From JAUHXS01 sp965213575 (GTDB lineage: Bacteria; Bacteroidota; Bacteroidia; Chitinophagales; JAUHXS01): DNA of 64,000 bases. The stretch covers positions 1-64,000 of the forward strand of contig CBDBZN010000012.1 of the NCBI GenBank assembly GCA_965213575.1, read 5' to 3'. The translations under genes and the position numbers were made by a program. Each line of letters starts with the position of its first letter. The stretch's first letter is position 1. Of the stretch, positions 21,004 to 30,984 are shown one piece after another. The notes under the pieces are model-generated. The model was not told the origin of the DNA. It searched no databases and saw only the letters and a program-made list of their open reading frames with translations.

Positions 21004-23139
21004 ATGAATATCGAAAATAAAATAACGTTAAATGAAAAGGTTGCAAAAGTGGCCTTATCTACGTTGCAAGTTAGTATAATTACCGCTTTGGTATGTTTAT
21101 ACTCAACATTCGCAACATTTGCATCCAGTCACAGAGAAGCTCCCTTGATCGCTAACGATCCATTAGCTGATAATACAGATGTTTATGCATTTGTGAGTCC
21201 TGATGATTCTAATATGGTTACGATTATTGCTAACTATATTCCGGTGCAATTGCCGCATGGTGGCCCCAATTATTATTCATTTGGTGAGAACATTAACTAT
21301 GAAATTCATATTGTTAATGATCCTAACAGTAACTCAGATGATATTACATACAGATTTACTTTTACTAAATCGAATGATGATCCCAGCACTTTTTTTAACA
21401 TTCGGTTAGGAGAGGAGAATCTAAAAAACAGATATACGGTTAGCAAAAAAATCGGAACAGGTCCTTTTAACGAAATTGTGGCAAATGGTGTTGTTCCTCC
21501 TCCAAATATCGGGCCTCGTTCAATCGAAGACCCTGTACTTGGTTTAGGCACAACCTATGAAGAATTAATAGAAGGCGCCATCGAAAACGCTACCGGTGGT
21601 GGTAATGAAAAATTCTTTTGTGGTTCTGCTGATGATCCGTTTTTTGTAGACTTAGGTGGTATTTTTGATTTAGGAGATGCTCCAAGACAAAATGGTGCTC
21701 CAAGAGATGGCCTTTCATGTTTCAATACGCATGCAATAGCTATTCAAGTTCCTATTGCTACTTTGCAAAAAGATGGCAAAATGGTCTCTCAAAGGGCTGA
21801 TATTCTTGATCCGGAATTTATAATAGGTGTATGGGCATCAGCAAGCAGGCCTGCTATGAGAACCTTAAACGGTGACGGTACGGAATCTTATAGTGGTAGT
21901 CAGGTGCAAATTTCTAGGTTGGGTATGCCTTTGACCAATGAGGCTGTCATTCCTATTAAAGATAAAGATAGATGGAATGCAATGACTCCTTACCAAGAAG
22001 CTAGTAGTCAAGAATTTTATGAATATTTCTATAACCCTGAGTTAGCTTTATATATGGATACTGCTGAATTTGCTGCCGCAGTGCCTGCATTTGACCCATT
22101 AAGAGTTCAAGAAAACTCCTTACAATCATTTGATTTTACAAATGGTGCAGATGGATTATTTCCTGTTAAAGGAGATCCTAGTACAGATGGGACAGCTTTT
22201 GATACTTCCGGCCTTTATGCAGATTTATTATTACCTGGCCCCGGCCAACCGAGATCAGCTGATTTATGGCCTATCTTCCACACAGGAGTTCCAAACTTGG
22301 CACCATACCAATTAGCTACGGGTAAGGATAGAAATAATCCTTTCAGTGCAGGTAAGCCATTTATAAACAACTTTTTACCGAATGGTGGTGATATGTTGAG
22401 ATTAAATATGGCAGTGCCGGCTACTGACAGAGATGATGCTGCATTCAGTTCTAAAGGATTGATTGCGGCTGCAGAAGCAGGATTAACTGACCCGGCATAC
22501 GCCAATACTAATTTAGAATTTATCCCTAACATGGACGGATTTCCTAACGGGAGAAGGCTAGAAGATGATGTAACCAGAATTGAGTTACAAGCTGTTGGTG
22601 GTGTGGTGTTAGCTGCTATCGGTTTGTTTTACGATGATTATGATACAGCAACTACTCCGACCGGTATTACACCAGATTTGTCAAATGTATTAGGTTATTC
22701 TACGGGTGTAGAAGAAAATGATGCAGAATTTAAATCTGAATTTCCATATGTAGCAATGCCGTGGAGAGGTACAGGTTCTTGCGGTGGAAAAGCAATTTTC
22801 TACAACCAACCTGATATTTTAGACCCAACAGGTACTCCTCCACCAACAACTGGATTGTTAGGTTTAAGTGCTCCTGAGGCCTTGATTACTGTATTCCCTA
22901 ATCCGGTAAATAACACATCTTCAGTTAAGTTAAACTTAAGAAAAGCCGGTAACTTAGTGGTAGCAGTTTATGACCTGCAAGGTAGGCAAGTTGAGGTATT
23001 GTCAAAAGGAAATAAAATTCCGGGACAATATAACTTTACCTGGGATGCTAAAAACGTTCAATCTGGTGTTTATTTGATCAACGCTCATATTGATGGTGTA
23101 CCGGTTGCATTTACTAGAGTAGTTAAATCAAATAATTAA
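21004..23139 (+). CDS. DUF4331 protein with T9SS type A sorting domain
   Basis: A 711-aa secreted paralog of the previous gene (same SSHREAPLIANDPLADNTDVYAF start and FIPNMDGFPNGRRLEDDVTRIE block). It adds a linker (GGKAIFYNQPD...TPPPTTG) and a C-terminal sorting domain of about 80 residues beginning VFPNPVNNTS, with VYDLQGRQVEVL and a final SGVYLINAHIDG...FTRVVKS. This domain directs passage through the type IX secretion system and attachment at the surface. A 40-bp gap separates it from the first copy, so the two form one operon. The pair looks like a tandem duplication with different cellular destinations. Confidence 0.9.
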   Translation: MNIENKITLNEKVAKVALSTLQVSIITALVCLYSTFATFASSHREAPLIANDPLADNTDVYAFVSPDDSNMVTIIANYIPVQLPHGGPNYYSFGENINYEIHIVNDPNSNSDDITYRFTFTKSNDDPSTFFNIRLGEENLKNRYTVSKKIGTGPFNEIVANGVVPPPNIGPRSIEDPVLGLGTTYEELIEGAIENATGGGNEKFFCGSADDPFFVDLGGIFDLGDAPRQNGAPRDGLSCFNTHAIAIQVPIATLQKDGKMVSQRADILDPEFIIGVWASASRPAMRTLNGDGTESYSGSQVQISRLGMPLTNEAVIPIKDKDRWNAMTPYQEASSQEFYEYFYNPELALYMDTAEFAAAVPAFDPLRVQENSLQSFDFTNGADGLFPVKGDPSTDGTAFDTSGLYADLLLPGPGQPRSADLWPIFHTGVPNLAPYQLATGKDRNNPFSAGKPFINNFLPNGGDMLRLNMAVPATDRDDAAFSSKGLIAAAEAGLTDPAYANTNLEFIPNMDGFPNGRRLEDDVTRIELQAVGGVVLAAIGLFYDDYDTATTPTGITPDLSNVLGYSTGVEENDAEFKSEFPYVAMPWRGTGSCGGKAIFYNQPDILDPTGTPPPTTGLLGLSAPEALITVFPNPVNNTSSVKLNLRKAGNLVVAVYDLQGRQVEVLSKGNKIPGQYNFTWDAKNVQSGVYLINAHIDGVPVAFTRVVKSNN

Positions 23140-23175
23140 CAAAACTTTATTGTGTTTGTTTTAATTAAGTTAGGA

Positions 23176-23209
23176 AATGGAGCCTCTTTGTAGGCTCCAT
23201 TCTTTTTTT
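23176..23209 (+). terminator. Rho-independent terminator after the DUF4331 pair
   Basis: A perfect 10-bp stem AATGGAGCCT/AGGCTCCATT with a 6-nt loop is followed by CTTTTTTT, 37 bp past the stop codon. It separates the DUF4331 pair from the TPR lipoprotein gene. Confidence 0.9.
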
Positions 23210-23288
23210 AATTTAGTTATTAAAAAGGCTTTCTCATTTTGAATGGTTATTTTTGTTCAAGCAATTAACCGTAAATAGAATTGTAATT

Positions 23289-24638
23289 ATGAATGTTTTA
23301 AATAAAGTATTTTGTCTTATCATATTTTTATCTGCTTTTTTATTTCAAGCTTGTGACCAAAAAGTAGAAGCGAAACGAGAAGAAAAAACAGAAGTTCCTG
23401 AATTATTAAAAAGACAGGCCGTCATAGGTTCTAATCAAGAAATAGATTATATTTTAAATACATATGATAAATTAAAAACTACAATTGAAGCAAATCCTAA
23501 TGATTTTAATGCTCGGTTACAATTAGCTGAACTGTACATGATAGAAGCTCGGTTAACAGGCGAACATCCCTATTACTATCCTGCAGCTATTGATATGATC
23601 AATAGCATATTAGAAAAAGATCCACAAGATCAAGATATTAAATTCAGTGCTTTAAGCTTAAAAGCTTCTGTTTTACTTTCCCTTCATAAATTTGAAGAAG
23701 CCAAAAAAGTGGCTGAACAGGCAGTCGCCATTAGTCAAAATAATGCTCAAATATATGGTGCTTTAGTAGATGCCAATGTAGAATTGGGAAATTATGATGA
23801 AGCCGTTAAGATGTCTGACAAAATGATTTCTTTGCGTCCTGATTTAAGGTCTTATTCAAGAATTTCTTACTTACGAGAATTACATGGTGAAGTTGATGGC
23901 GCTATTGAAGCTATGAAAATGGCTGTATCTGCAGGATATCCCGGATATGAAGAAACTTCTTGGAGTAGAGTGACGCTTGGAAACTTATATGAAAACTACG
24001 GAGATCTACCAAATGCTGAAGTACAATACAGATTAGCTTTGAAAGAGAGAGAAGAATATCCCTTCGCAATAGCAGCCCTAGCAGGCTTAGAAATCAAAAA
24101 AGGCAATTATGCAGAGGCCGAAAAATTGTTGAACCATGCTATCAAGCTCATTCCGGAAGTAGGTTTTTATGAACAACTGGCTGATATTTATATGAAGACT
24201 GATAGAAAAGAAAAAGCTCAGGAGACAATAAAAGATGTCATTGAAATGATGAAAGAAGATGAAGCTAGTGGGCACGTGATGGATTTAGAAATGGCAAAAG
24301 TTTACATGGAATATCAACAGGATTTAGGTAAAGCATTAAAACATGCGATGAAAGAATATAAAGCACGGCCTGATAATATACAAGTGAATGAAATGCTAGC
24401 TAGAATTTATTTTAAGAAAGGCAATATACAGAAAGCTAATAAACATTTGGAAACAGCCTTGCGAACAAGTTTTAAAGATCCTAGCGCATATTGTCTAGCT
24501 GGTTTAATTGCCATTAAAAATGGAAATGAAGAAAAAGGTAAAGAATTAATCCGTAAATCATTTGAAATGAATCCTTATCTAGACGGAGAATTAGCTATGG
24601 AAGCTAAAGCATATATAAATAATACTAAGGCAGGATAA
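23289..24638 (+). CDS. TPR-repeat lipoprotein
   Basis: About 449 aa. The chosen ATG (23289) gives a short basic start, a hydrophobic stretch and the lipobox LFQAC, so the protein is probably a lipoprotein; an in-frame TTG at 23253 would bury that signal. The rest is a solenoid of at least eight tetratricopeptide-like helix pairs (for example NAQIYGALVDANVELGNYDE and PFAIAALAGLEIKKGNYAEA). Such proteins scaffold other proteins; the partner is unknown. It is followed 6 bp later by a small exported protein and then a TonB-dependent receptor, suggesting one envelope-associated unit. Confidence 0.82.
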   Translation: MNVLNKVFCLIIFLSAFLFQACDQKVEAKREEKTEVPELLKRQAVIGSNQEIDYILNTYDKLKTTIEANPNDFNARLQLAELYMIEARLTGEHPYYYPAAIDMINSILEKDPQDQDIKFSALSLKASVLLSLHKFEEAKKVAEQAVAISQNNAQIYGALVDANVELGNYDEAVKMSDKMISLRPDLRSYSRISYLRELHGEVDGAIEAMKMAVSAGYPGYEETSWSRVTLGNLYENYGDLPNAEVQYRLALKEREEYPFAIAALAGLEIKKGNYAEAEKLLNHAIKLIPEVGFYEQLADIYMKTDRKEKAQETIKDVIEMMKEDEASGHVMDLEMAKVYMEYQQDLGKALKHAMKEYKARPDNIQVNEMLARIYFKKGNIQKANKHLETALRTSFKDPSAYCLAGLIAIKNGNEEKGKELIRKSFEMNPYLDGELAMEAKAYINNTKAG

Positions 24639-24644
24639 TACCTA

Positions 24645-25061
24645 ATGAGTAGGATTGTAAAAGTATATATTTTCATTTTAATTTACATAGCACTATGTTT
24701 CAATACTTATATTCCTTCAGTTATAAATATTGTTCATGAGCTATACACTGAGATTTCAGGTATTACGGAAGGGCAGAATAAATATTACCAAAATCTTCCT
24801 TATAAAAAATATGCTACTCGCTCTAGTTGTAAGTTGGTAATATTAGCGGTACAAAATTCTCCGGGTAAGCATGCAGAAGCTCCAATAAGCTCACAACAAT
24901 CTTCAGCAAAAGTGCCAATGATCATCATTGCTCATACACCGGCTAATATTGATCCTAAAAATCAAGATTCCGGAGTGATTATCAATAAGGAGCATTTTTA
25001 CATTCGTTCAGATTTACAGAAAATTCTAATCGCTCCGCTTACTCCCCCACCTAAAGGTTAA
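24645..25061 (+). CDS. Small exported protein of unknown function
   Basis: A 138-aa protein with a single N-terminal hydrophobic segment (about residues 7-28), best read as a signal peptide or anchor. The remainder is polar, with several prolines, ending in LTPPPKG. I do not recognise a family. Its position between the TPR lipoprotein (6-bp gap) and a TonB-dependent receptor (99-bp gap) suggests an accessory of uptake. In Bacteroidota, small exported proteins with proline-rich ends commonly precede metal-related receptors, but no metal-binding motif is visible here. Confidence 0.55.
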   Translation: MSRIVKVYIFILIYIALCFNTYIPSVINIVHELYTEISGITEGQNKYYQNLPYKKYATRSSCKLVILAVQNSPGKHAEAPISSQQSSAKVPMIIIAHTPANIDPKNQDSGVIINKEHFYIRSDLQKILIAPLTPPPKG

Positions 25062-25160
25062 TTAAACTATTCCCAACTCACATTCCTAAAAATTGAGAGT
25101 GTAGATTTTAGTAGTAGCTAAACAATAATTAATCTTTAATTTCTATAACAAGTATTTACA

Positions 25161-27424
25161 ATGAAATGTATATTTATTTTTTTAATAATATCAATGTTTG
25201 CTTTTGATATACAAGCACATGACGGCTCTATAAAAGGAAAAGTCTTAGATGAAAAAAATCAAACTGAACTCACAGGAGCCAATGTATACATCACCGAATT
25301 AAATAAAGGAACTATAACTGATGCATTTGGAATGTATACTTTTAATAATATACCTGCGGGCGAATATGAGTTAAAAGTATCATATATTGGTTATGAATCA
25401 TATATATTCAATGTTTTGGTAAACTCGGAACAAACTGTAACAACCGCTCCTATCTATATGAAGGGATCAACATTAAATTTATCGGAAGTAGTAGCCACTT
25501 CCAATAATAAAATAGTAAATACTATCGGGGCTGTGGATATTAAGCTAAGGCCTATCACCTCATCTCAAGATGTTTTAAGGATTGTGCCCGGTTTATTTAT
25601 AGCACAACATGCCGGTGGTGGCAAAGCAGAACAGATTTTTTTACGAGGTTTTGATATTGATCATGGTACAGATATCAGTATATCTGTCGATGGCTTACCG
25701 GTTAATATGGTTTCACATGCTCATGGACAAGGGTATGCAGACCTTCATTTTTTAATTCCTGAAACGATTGACAAAGTTGATTATACAAAAGGCCCATATG
25801 AAGCACAGTATGGTAACTTTACTACAGCCGGAAGAGTTGCTTTTCAAACAAAAGATGAATTGAATACTAACCTGGTAAAAGCAGAAAGAGGTTTGTTTAA
25901 TACTTATCGGACTGTTGCATTAATTAATTTATTAAATAACGAAAATAGGCAAAACGCATATATCGCCGGCGAATATATGTTTACTGATGGCCCTTTTGTT
26001 AGTTCACAGCATTTTAAGCGAATTAATTTATTTGCTAAGTATAAAAATCGGGTATCTGACAGTAAAATATTTGAAGCAAGCATTTCTACCTTTTCAAAGC
26101 AACTGGGATGCTTCAGGCCAGGTCCCTCAAAGAGCAGTTGACCAAGGAATAATTACCAGATTTGGCGCTATTGATGATACCGAAGGTGGCATCACGGGCC
26201 GGTCAAATATCAATTTTATGATGACTGACCTTTTAGATAATGGTGCGGTTATAAATAATCAGATTTTCTATAGCAATTACAATTTCAGGCTGTTTTCTAA
26301 TTTCACCTTTTTCTTGGAAGACTCAATTAATGGAGATCAGATAAAGCAAAACGAAAACCGTAATATATATGGATATAATGGATCATATGAAATTAAAAAT
26401 CACGTAAATGAGTCAGTTTCATTAATATCAAAATTTGGGTTAGGATTAAGATTTGATGACATTAGTAATAACGAACTTTCCCACACAGTTAATAGAAACA
26501 CTACTTTAAATTATCTTGCTTTAGGAGATTTAAATGAGGCTAATTTAAATTTTTATGCAGATGAAGTGCTAAAGTTAGGAAATCATTGGCGAATCAATGC
26601 AGGATTGAGATATGATATTTTTGAGTTTGAGTATCAAAATGACTTAGATTCTTTATATGATAGGCAAGCTGTAACAAAAAATATAGTAAGCCCTAAGTTG
26701 AATTTTTATTATGTGTTGAATAAAAATGTAGAGCTGTATTTAAAAACCGGTACAGGTTTTCATTCAAACGATAGCCGAGTGGTAGTAGTTCAAAATGGAT
26801 TAGGTGCTTTGCCTAAAGCTTATGGAGCAGACTTGGGACTGAATTGGAAACCATTTGGCCGTTTATACCTTAATCCGGCAGTTTGGATTTTGCATTTAGA
26901 CCAAGAGTTTGTATATGTTGGAGATGCAGGTATAGTGGAACCTTCGGGTAGGACCAGAAGATATGGAGTTGACCTTTCGGCAAGATATCAAATAATTAAT
27001 TGGTTATTTCTTGATTTTGATGTGAATTATACTAAAGCGAAATCTATAGATGAAGAAAATGGGGAAGATCATATTCCCTTAGCGCCTACTTTAACAAGTA
27101 TAGGTGGTATTACTATTCAGCATAAAAGCGGCATAAATGGCAGTTTAAGATATCGTTTTTTAGGTGATCGTTCTGCTAATGAAGATTATAGCATTACAGC
27201 ACAAGGATATGTTATTGTTGATGCTACGCTTAACTATACTAAACCAAAGTATGAAATTGGCGTGTCTATACTAAACTTGTTAGACGAAAGAATGGAAAGA
27301 AGCTCAATTTGAAACAGAGTCTCGATTAAGAAATGAAGCTGAACCGGTTTCTGAAATACATTTTACACCAGGCACGCCCTTCTTTGCTAAAATAAGTTTT
27401 AACGTACAAGTTTTAGATGGCTAA
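25161..27424 (+). pseudogene. TonB-dependent receptor, broken by several single-base insertions
   Basis: The N-terminus has a signal peptide, a CarboxypepD-regulatory-like domain (GSIKGKVLDEKNQTELTGANV...) and a plug domain (SSQDVLRIVPGLFIAQHAGGG; IFLRGFDIDHGTDISISVDG), followed by the barrel. At the T4 run 26091-26094 the frame shifts; dropping one T joins FEASISTF to QSNWDASGQVPQ. At AAA 27287-27289 it shifts again; dropping one A gives NLLDEEWKEAQFETESRLRNE. Near the end a third extra T seems present, because dropping it restores the canonical barrel end KISLTYKF. Substrate is unknown; the histidine-rich plug (SHAHGQGYADLHF) hints at a metal complex but is only suggestive. Confidence 0.8.
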
Positions 27425-27435
27425 AAAAGCAATAC

Positions 27436-27479
27436 TTATTTCCCTCAGAGTCCTCTGCGAGAGACTCTGAGGGAAATAA
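27436..27479. repeat. REP-like palindrome, family 2, copy 1
   Basis: Perfect 17-bp arms built on CCCTCAGAGTC with a 10-nt loop CTCTGCGAGA, located just after the receptor stop codon. It could work as a transcription terminator or be an independent repeat family. Confidence 0.85.
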
Positions 27480-27579
27480 TGAAGCTGAACCGGTTTCTGA
27501 AATACATTTTACACCAGGCACGCCCTTCTTTGCTAAAGTAAGTATAACGTATAAGTTTTAGATGGCTAAAAGCAATACT

Positions 27580-27623
27580 TTATTCCCCTCAGAGTCTCTC
27601 GCAGAGGACTCTGAGGGGGATAA
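27580..27623. repeat. REP-like palindrome, family 2, copy 2 with inverted loop
   Basis: The same 17-bp arms with one G-T type mismatch, but the loop TCTCGCAGAG is the reverse complement of that in copy 1. The element has therefore been flipped in place relative to the duplicated flanks. Confidence 0.85.
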
Positions 27624-27663
27624 TTTTTTCAGTACATAACGTTTATTAGGAAAAGCAATATTA

Positions 27664-28474
27664 TTAAGGCAAACTATTTTTAAAATCCTGATAACTGGAT
27701 TCAAAAGTTTGGCCAACTTTACCTCCTAGTTCCATCCATTTTTCATGAATGTTTTCTACTCGGTCATCCGGATTCGGATGAGTGCTTAAGAATTCTGGAC
27801 CAGAAGCGCTATTTAACCTCTCAAAAAATCCGGCAGCTCCTCTGGCGTCGTATGCAGTTTCATATAGGTAAATCACAGAAAATTCATCTGCTTCACTCTC
27901 ATCTGACCTGCCTAAAAGAAAGATTTAATAAAGAAGCAGTAACGCCTGCTACCAATCCGGGATCTCCACCAAATGCAATTTGAATGAGCGTGCCAATGCC
28001 ATACTGTTTAGTTAATTGATCTGTAGAATGCCTCCTATCGGCATGAGCTATTTCGTGGCCCATTACGCCAGCAAATTCATCTTCTGCTTCTAAAAATTTA
28101 ATTAGGCCTGTATACACATAAATATATCCACCCGGCGTAGCAAACGCATTTAAAGTACTATCATCTTCTATGATCTTTGTTTCCCATTTAAACTCATCTT
28201 TATACCTTACTTTTCCTGATAATAAAATGCTGTCTCTAATCCTATTAATATGGCCATAGGCTTCCGGGTATTGATTTTCATCTAAAATTGGAAATTGAGC
28301 CGGGTCTGAAGCAATCTGTTGACTTACTTGCAGCCCTAAAGCTTTATCATCTTCTATGCTAAAGAAGTTGATAGAGTTATCTGCCGGAGCATTATCTTTC
28401 TTTTTACATCCGGTGAAAGTAATAGAGAATAATAATACAATAGCTCCTATGAGCGAAAATTTAATTAATTTCAT
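27664..28474 (-). pseudogene. M48 family metalloprotease lipoprotein, single-base frameshift
   Basis: From the ATG at 28474 it begins with a lipoprotein signal (lipobox FTGC), then an M48 peptidase domain with the zinc motif HEIAH in GVMGHEIAHADRRHST, similar to BepA/YfgC-type outer-membrane quality-control proteases. The frame stops at 27899 (...NLSFRQVR). Removing one T from the T4 run (plus-strand A 27914-27917) continues the reading as SLGRSDESEADEFSVIYLYETAYD, which supplies the expected ExxxD zinc-ligand segment, down to 27664. Total about 270 aa, normal for the family. It starts 2 bp after sppA and belongs to that operon. Confidence 0.85.
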
Positions 28475-28476
28475 AG

Positions 28477-30279
28477 TTAGTTTATTTCTAATTGAAAGGG
28501 TATTCGAGCTTGAATGCCATTATAATTTTTTAATTGAACCGCTATTTTATAATATTTATATTCTGTTCCAATAGCTTGCTCAAGTAAATATTTTTTAGCG
28601 TTAACGCCAAATCCTTCTATAATTTTTTCAAAAGGATCTTTTCTTTTTGGATAAGCTTCCACCTTATATTTTTCTAAGTTGGCCATACGAGAAGCAATAG
28701 CCAATGCATCTTCTATTCCGCCTAATTTATCTACTAAGCCAATAGTTTGAGCACGAGTTCCCGACCATATTCTACCCTGAGCAATCTCATGGATATTTTC
28801 TGTGGTTGTATTTCTCCCCTTTGCCACTTTATCTAAAAAAGTGTTATAAATAATTTCTACTTGGTTTTGAACGATCATTTTTTCTTCTTCCGTCAATCCT
28901 CGAGTGCCCAAAGCTGTATAGCCCAAGTCAGCATGAGGATTAGTTTTTACACCGTCAAAATTAATGCCAAGCTTTTTATTATAAAAACCTTCCGCATTCA
29001 TAACCACACCAAATACACCAATAGAGCCGGTGATAGTATTTGGCTGAGCAACGATAGAGTCAGCCATACAGGAAATATAATAACCACCGGATGCAGCTAA
29101 ATCTCCCATAGATACTACTAATGGCTTTTCTTTTTTTGCCAATACTAATTCCCGCCAGATTACATCAGACGCTAAAGCGCTTCCACCCGGTGAATTTACG
29201 CGCAACACAATTACCTTGACATCTTCTTCATCTCTAGCTTCGCGTATGGCTTGAACCATGCTTTCTGATCCTATTTGTCCGTCTTCTCCTTTGCCACTTA
29301 TAATTTCACCCTCAGCATATATAATTGCAATCTTATCTTTGACTCCAAACTCACGATCAGAATCAGCAGTTTTTACGTATTTTTTTAATGCAATAAATTC
29401 GATTTCCTCTTCGGTGTTGATTCCTAGTTGGGTTTTTATATTAGCAAAAACTTCATCTTCATATGCAGTTGCGTCAATAAGGTGGTGCTTTACCGCATCT
29501 ACAGGCTCTCGTATCAAAAAATATTGAGCAATACTATCAAGCTTAGCGACACTTACGCCTCTGCTGGCTGAAATATTGGTTTTAAAAGTACTATACATAT
29601 CTCCAAGAAAAACATTTAATTGTTTTTTTGCAGGTTCACTCATATCGTCTCTGGAAAAAATCTCTATGGCACTCTTAAATTTTCCTACTACAAAGATTTG
29701 AGGTTCTATATCTAACTTTTCCAGCATGCTTTTTAAATATAAACTTTTCATACTAAAACCTTTATATTCCATAAGGCCGTTAGGATTTACAAAAATCTTA
29801 TCAGAAACAGATGCGAGATAATAAGCCGATTGTGTTAGGATCTCACTGTATGTATAAATAAATTTTCCAGAACTTTTAAAATCTAATAAAGCATTTCTTA
29901 TTTCTTCAACTGAAGAAGAGCCGGCAGATAATAAAGATAGATCCAAATATATTCCTTTGATATTATCATCTGCTTTGGCTTTTTCAATATTTTTAAGAAT
30001 ATCATTTAAACCTATTTGAGCTTTTGGTTCGAAGTTGGTGAAGTCAAAATTTTCAAAAGGATTATTGGGCGTTCTTTCCTTGATAGGATAATCAAGCTTT
30101 ATATGCAAGACGGAGTTGGCTTTTACATCAACATTCCCGCCCTCCTGTATGTCTGTTAAATTTTCTTTAATGCCTGAGGCAATGCCGGCAATGATTACGA
30201 TAGCAAGAAAAAAACAGATAAAAAAACTTATTACTACTCCTACGATGGTTGCAAAGACGTACTTAAAAAATTGTTTCAT
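28477..30279 (-). CDS. sppA: Signal peptide peptidase SppA, 67K type
   Basis: A 600-aa membrane-anchored serine protease that degrades cleaved signal peptides. One N-terminal transmembrane helix (about 10-33) is followed by two tandem S49 domains. The catalytic Ser is in GDLAASGGYYIS (second domain). The general-base Lys is expected in the first domain around YYLASVSDKIFVNPNG. The second domain also shows VNSPGGSALASDVIWREL and TGSIGVFG. The length matches the E. coli-type 67K enzyme. It leads an operon with the M48 protease, both envelope proteolysis functions. Confidence 0.93.
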   Translation of the reverse strand: MKQFFKYVFATIVGVVISFFICFFLAIVIIAGIASGIKENLTDIQEGGNVDVKANSVLHIKLDYPIKERTPNNPFENFDFTNFEPKAQIGLNDILKNIEKAKADDNIKGIYLDLSLLSAGSSSVEEIRNALLDFKSSGKFIYTYSEILTQSAYYLASVSDKIFVNPNGLMEYKGFSMKSLYLKSMLEKLDIEPQIFVVGKFKSAIEIFSRDDMSEPAKKQLNVFLGDMYSTFKTNISASRGVSVAKLDSIAQYFLIREPVDAVKHHLIDATAYEDEVFANIKTQLGINTEEEIEFIALKKYVKTADSDREFGVKDKIAIIYAEGEIISGKGEDGQIGSESMVQAIREARDEEDVKVIVLRVNSPGGSALASDVIWRELVLAKKEKPLVVSMGDLAASGGYYISCMADSIVAQPNTITGSIGVFGVVMNAEGFYNKKLGINFDGVKTNPHADLGYTALGTRGLTEEEKMIVQNQVEIIYNTFLDKVAKGRNTTTENIHEIAQGRIWSGTRAQTIGLVDKLGGIEDALAIASRMANLEKYKVEAYPKRKDPFEKIIEGFGVNAKKYLLEQAIGTEYKYYKIAVQLKNYNGIQARIPFQLEIN

Positions 30280-30462
30280 TGTATATAAATTGATAGGTGC
30301 AAATAATAGACTCAGTTAATTCAATGCTAAAATTAACTAAATTATTTAACCTAAAATATGATAATAGATGTATTTATTAAGGATTTAACCTTTATTCTGT
30401 AATAGATAATTTATAAAACCGGATAAGGAGAAATTAAATCATTCTAATTACTTTCGTATTAT

Positions 30463-30948
30463 ATGATTGAAAAAAGTGCGTACTTGCTTTTAGGAACTAA
30501 TATGGGTGATACTAAAATGAATTTGAACACTTGTATACAAAAAATACAAAGTTCTATTGGTGAAATAGTTAAGAAGTCATCAATTTATCAAACCATGCCT
30601 TGGGGAAATACTGATCAACCCGATTATTTAAACCAAGCTGTAGAAGTTAAAACTATTTTAGACCCTATTTCTTTATTAAAGGCAATCAATGATGTTGAAC
30701 AGCAAATGGGCCGGACCCGTTTTAAAAAATGGGCTCCAAGATTAATTGATATTGATATATTATTATTTGGTGATTTGGTATTGCAAACTCAAACTTTAAC
30801 AATTCCACATCATTATTTACACGAAAGAAGATTTGCCCTACAACCTTTAGCTGAAATTGCTCCCAAATTAATACATCCTTTAAAAAACAAAGCAATACAT
30901 GAATTATTGGAAAGTTGTGAAGATAGTTTAAGTGTTACAAAAATTTAA
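30463..30948 (+). CDS. folK: 6-hydroxymethyl-7,8-dihydropterin pyrophosphokinase
   Basis: A 161-aa folate-biosynthesis enzyme transferring pyrophosphate from ATP to 6-hydroxymethyl-dihydropterin. Recognisable blocks are LLLGTNMGDTKMNL at the start, SSIYQTMPWGNTDQPDYLNQA in the middle, and the signature RxxRFKKWAPRLIDIDILLFGD, followed by IPHHYLHERRFALQPLAEIAP. The length is normal (about 160 aa). It is the first gene of a plus-strand run with porX, tsaE and an alanine-dehydrogenase-type gene. Confidence 0.95.
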   Translation: MIEKSAYLLLGTNMGDTKMNLNTCIQKIQSSIGEIVKKSSIYQTMPWGNTDQPDYLNQAVEVKTILDPISLLKAINDVEQQMGRTRFKKWAPRLIDIDILLFGDLVLQTQTLTIPHHYLHERRFALQPLAEIAPKLIHPLKNKAIHELLESCEDSLSVTKI

Positions 30949-30984
30949 TTGATAAATTAGCGTTTGCACGTTATAAACTAATAT

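Larger units (their letters stand above)
27332..27623. repeat. Direct duplication of the receptor 3' end with a palindrome in each unit
   Basis: Two consecutive 146-bp units (27332-27477 and 27478-27623) are nearly identical. Each holds about 30 codons of the receptor C-terminus (NEAEPVSEIHFTPGTPFFAK...), a stop, and a palindrome. The second unit keeps an intact canonical ending (FFAKVSITYKF) although it is detached from the gene. The two copies differ by a few substitutions and indels. Confidence 0.85.
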
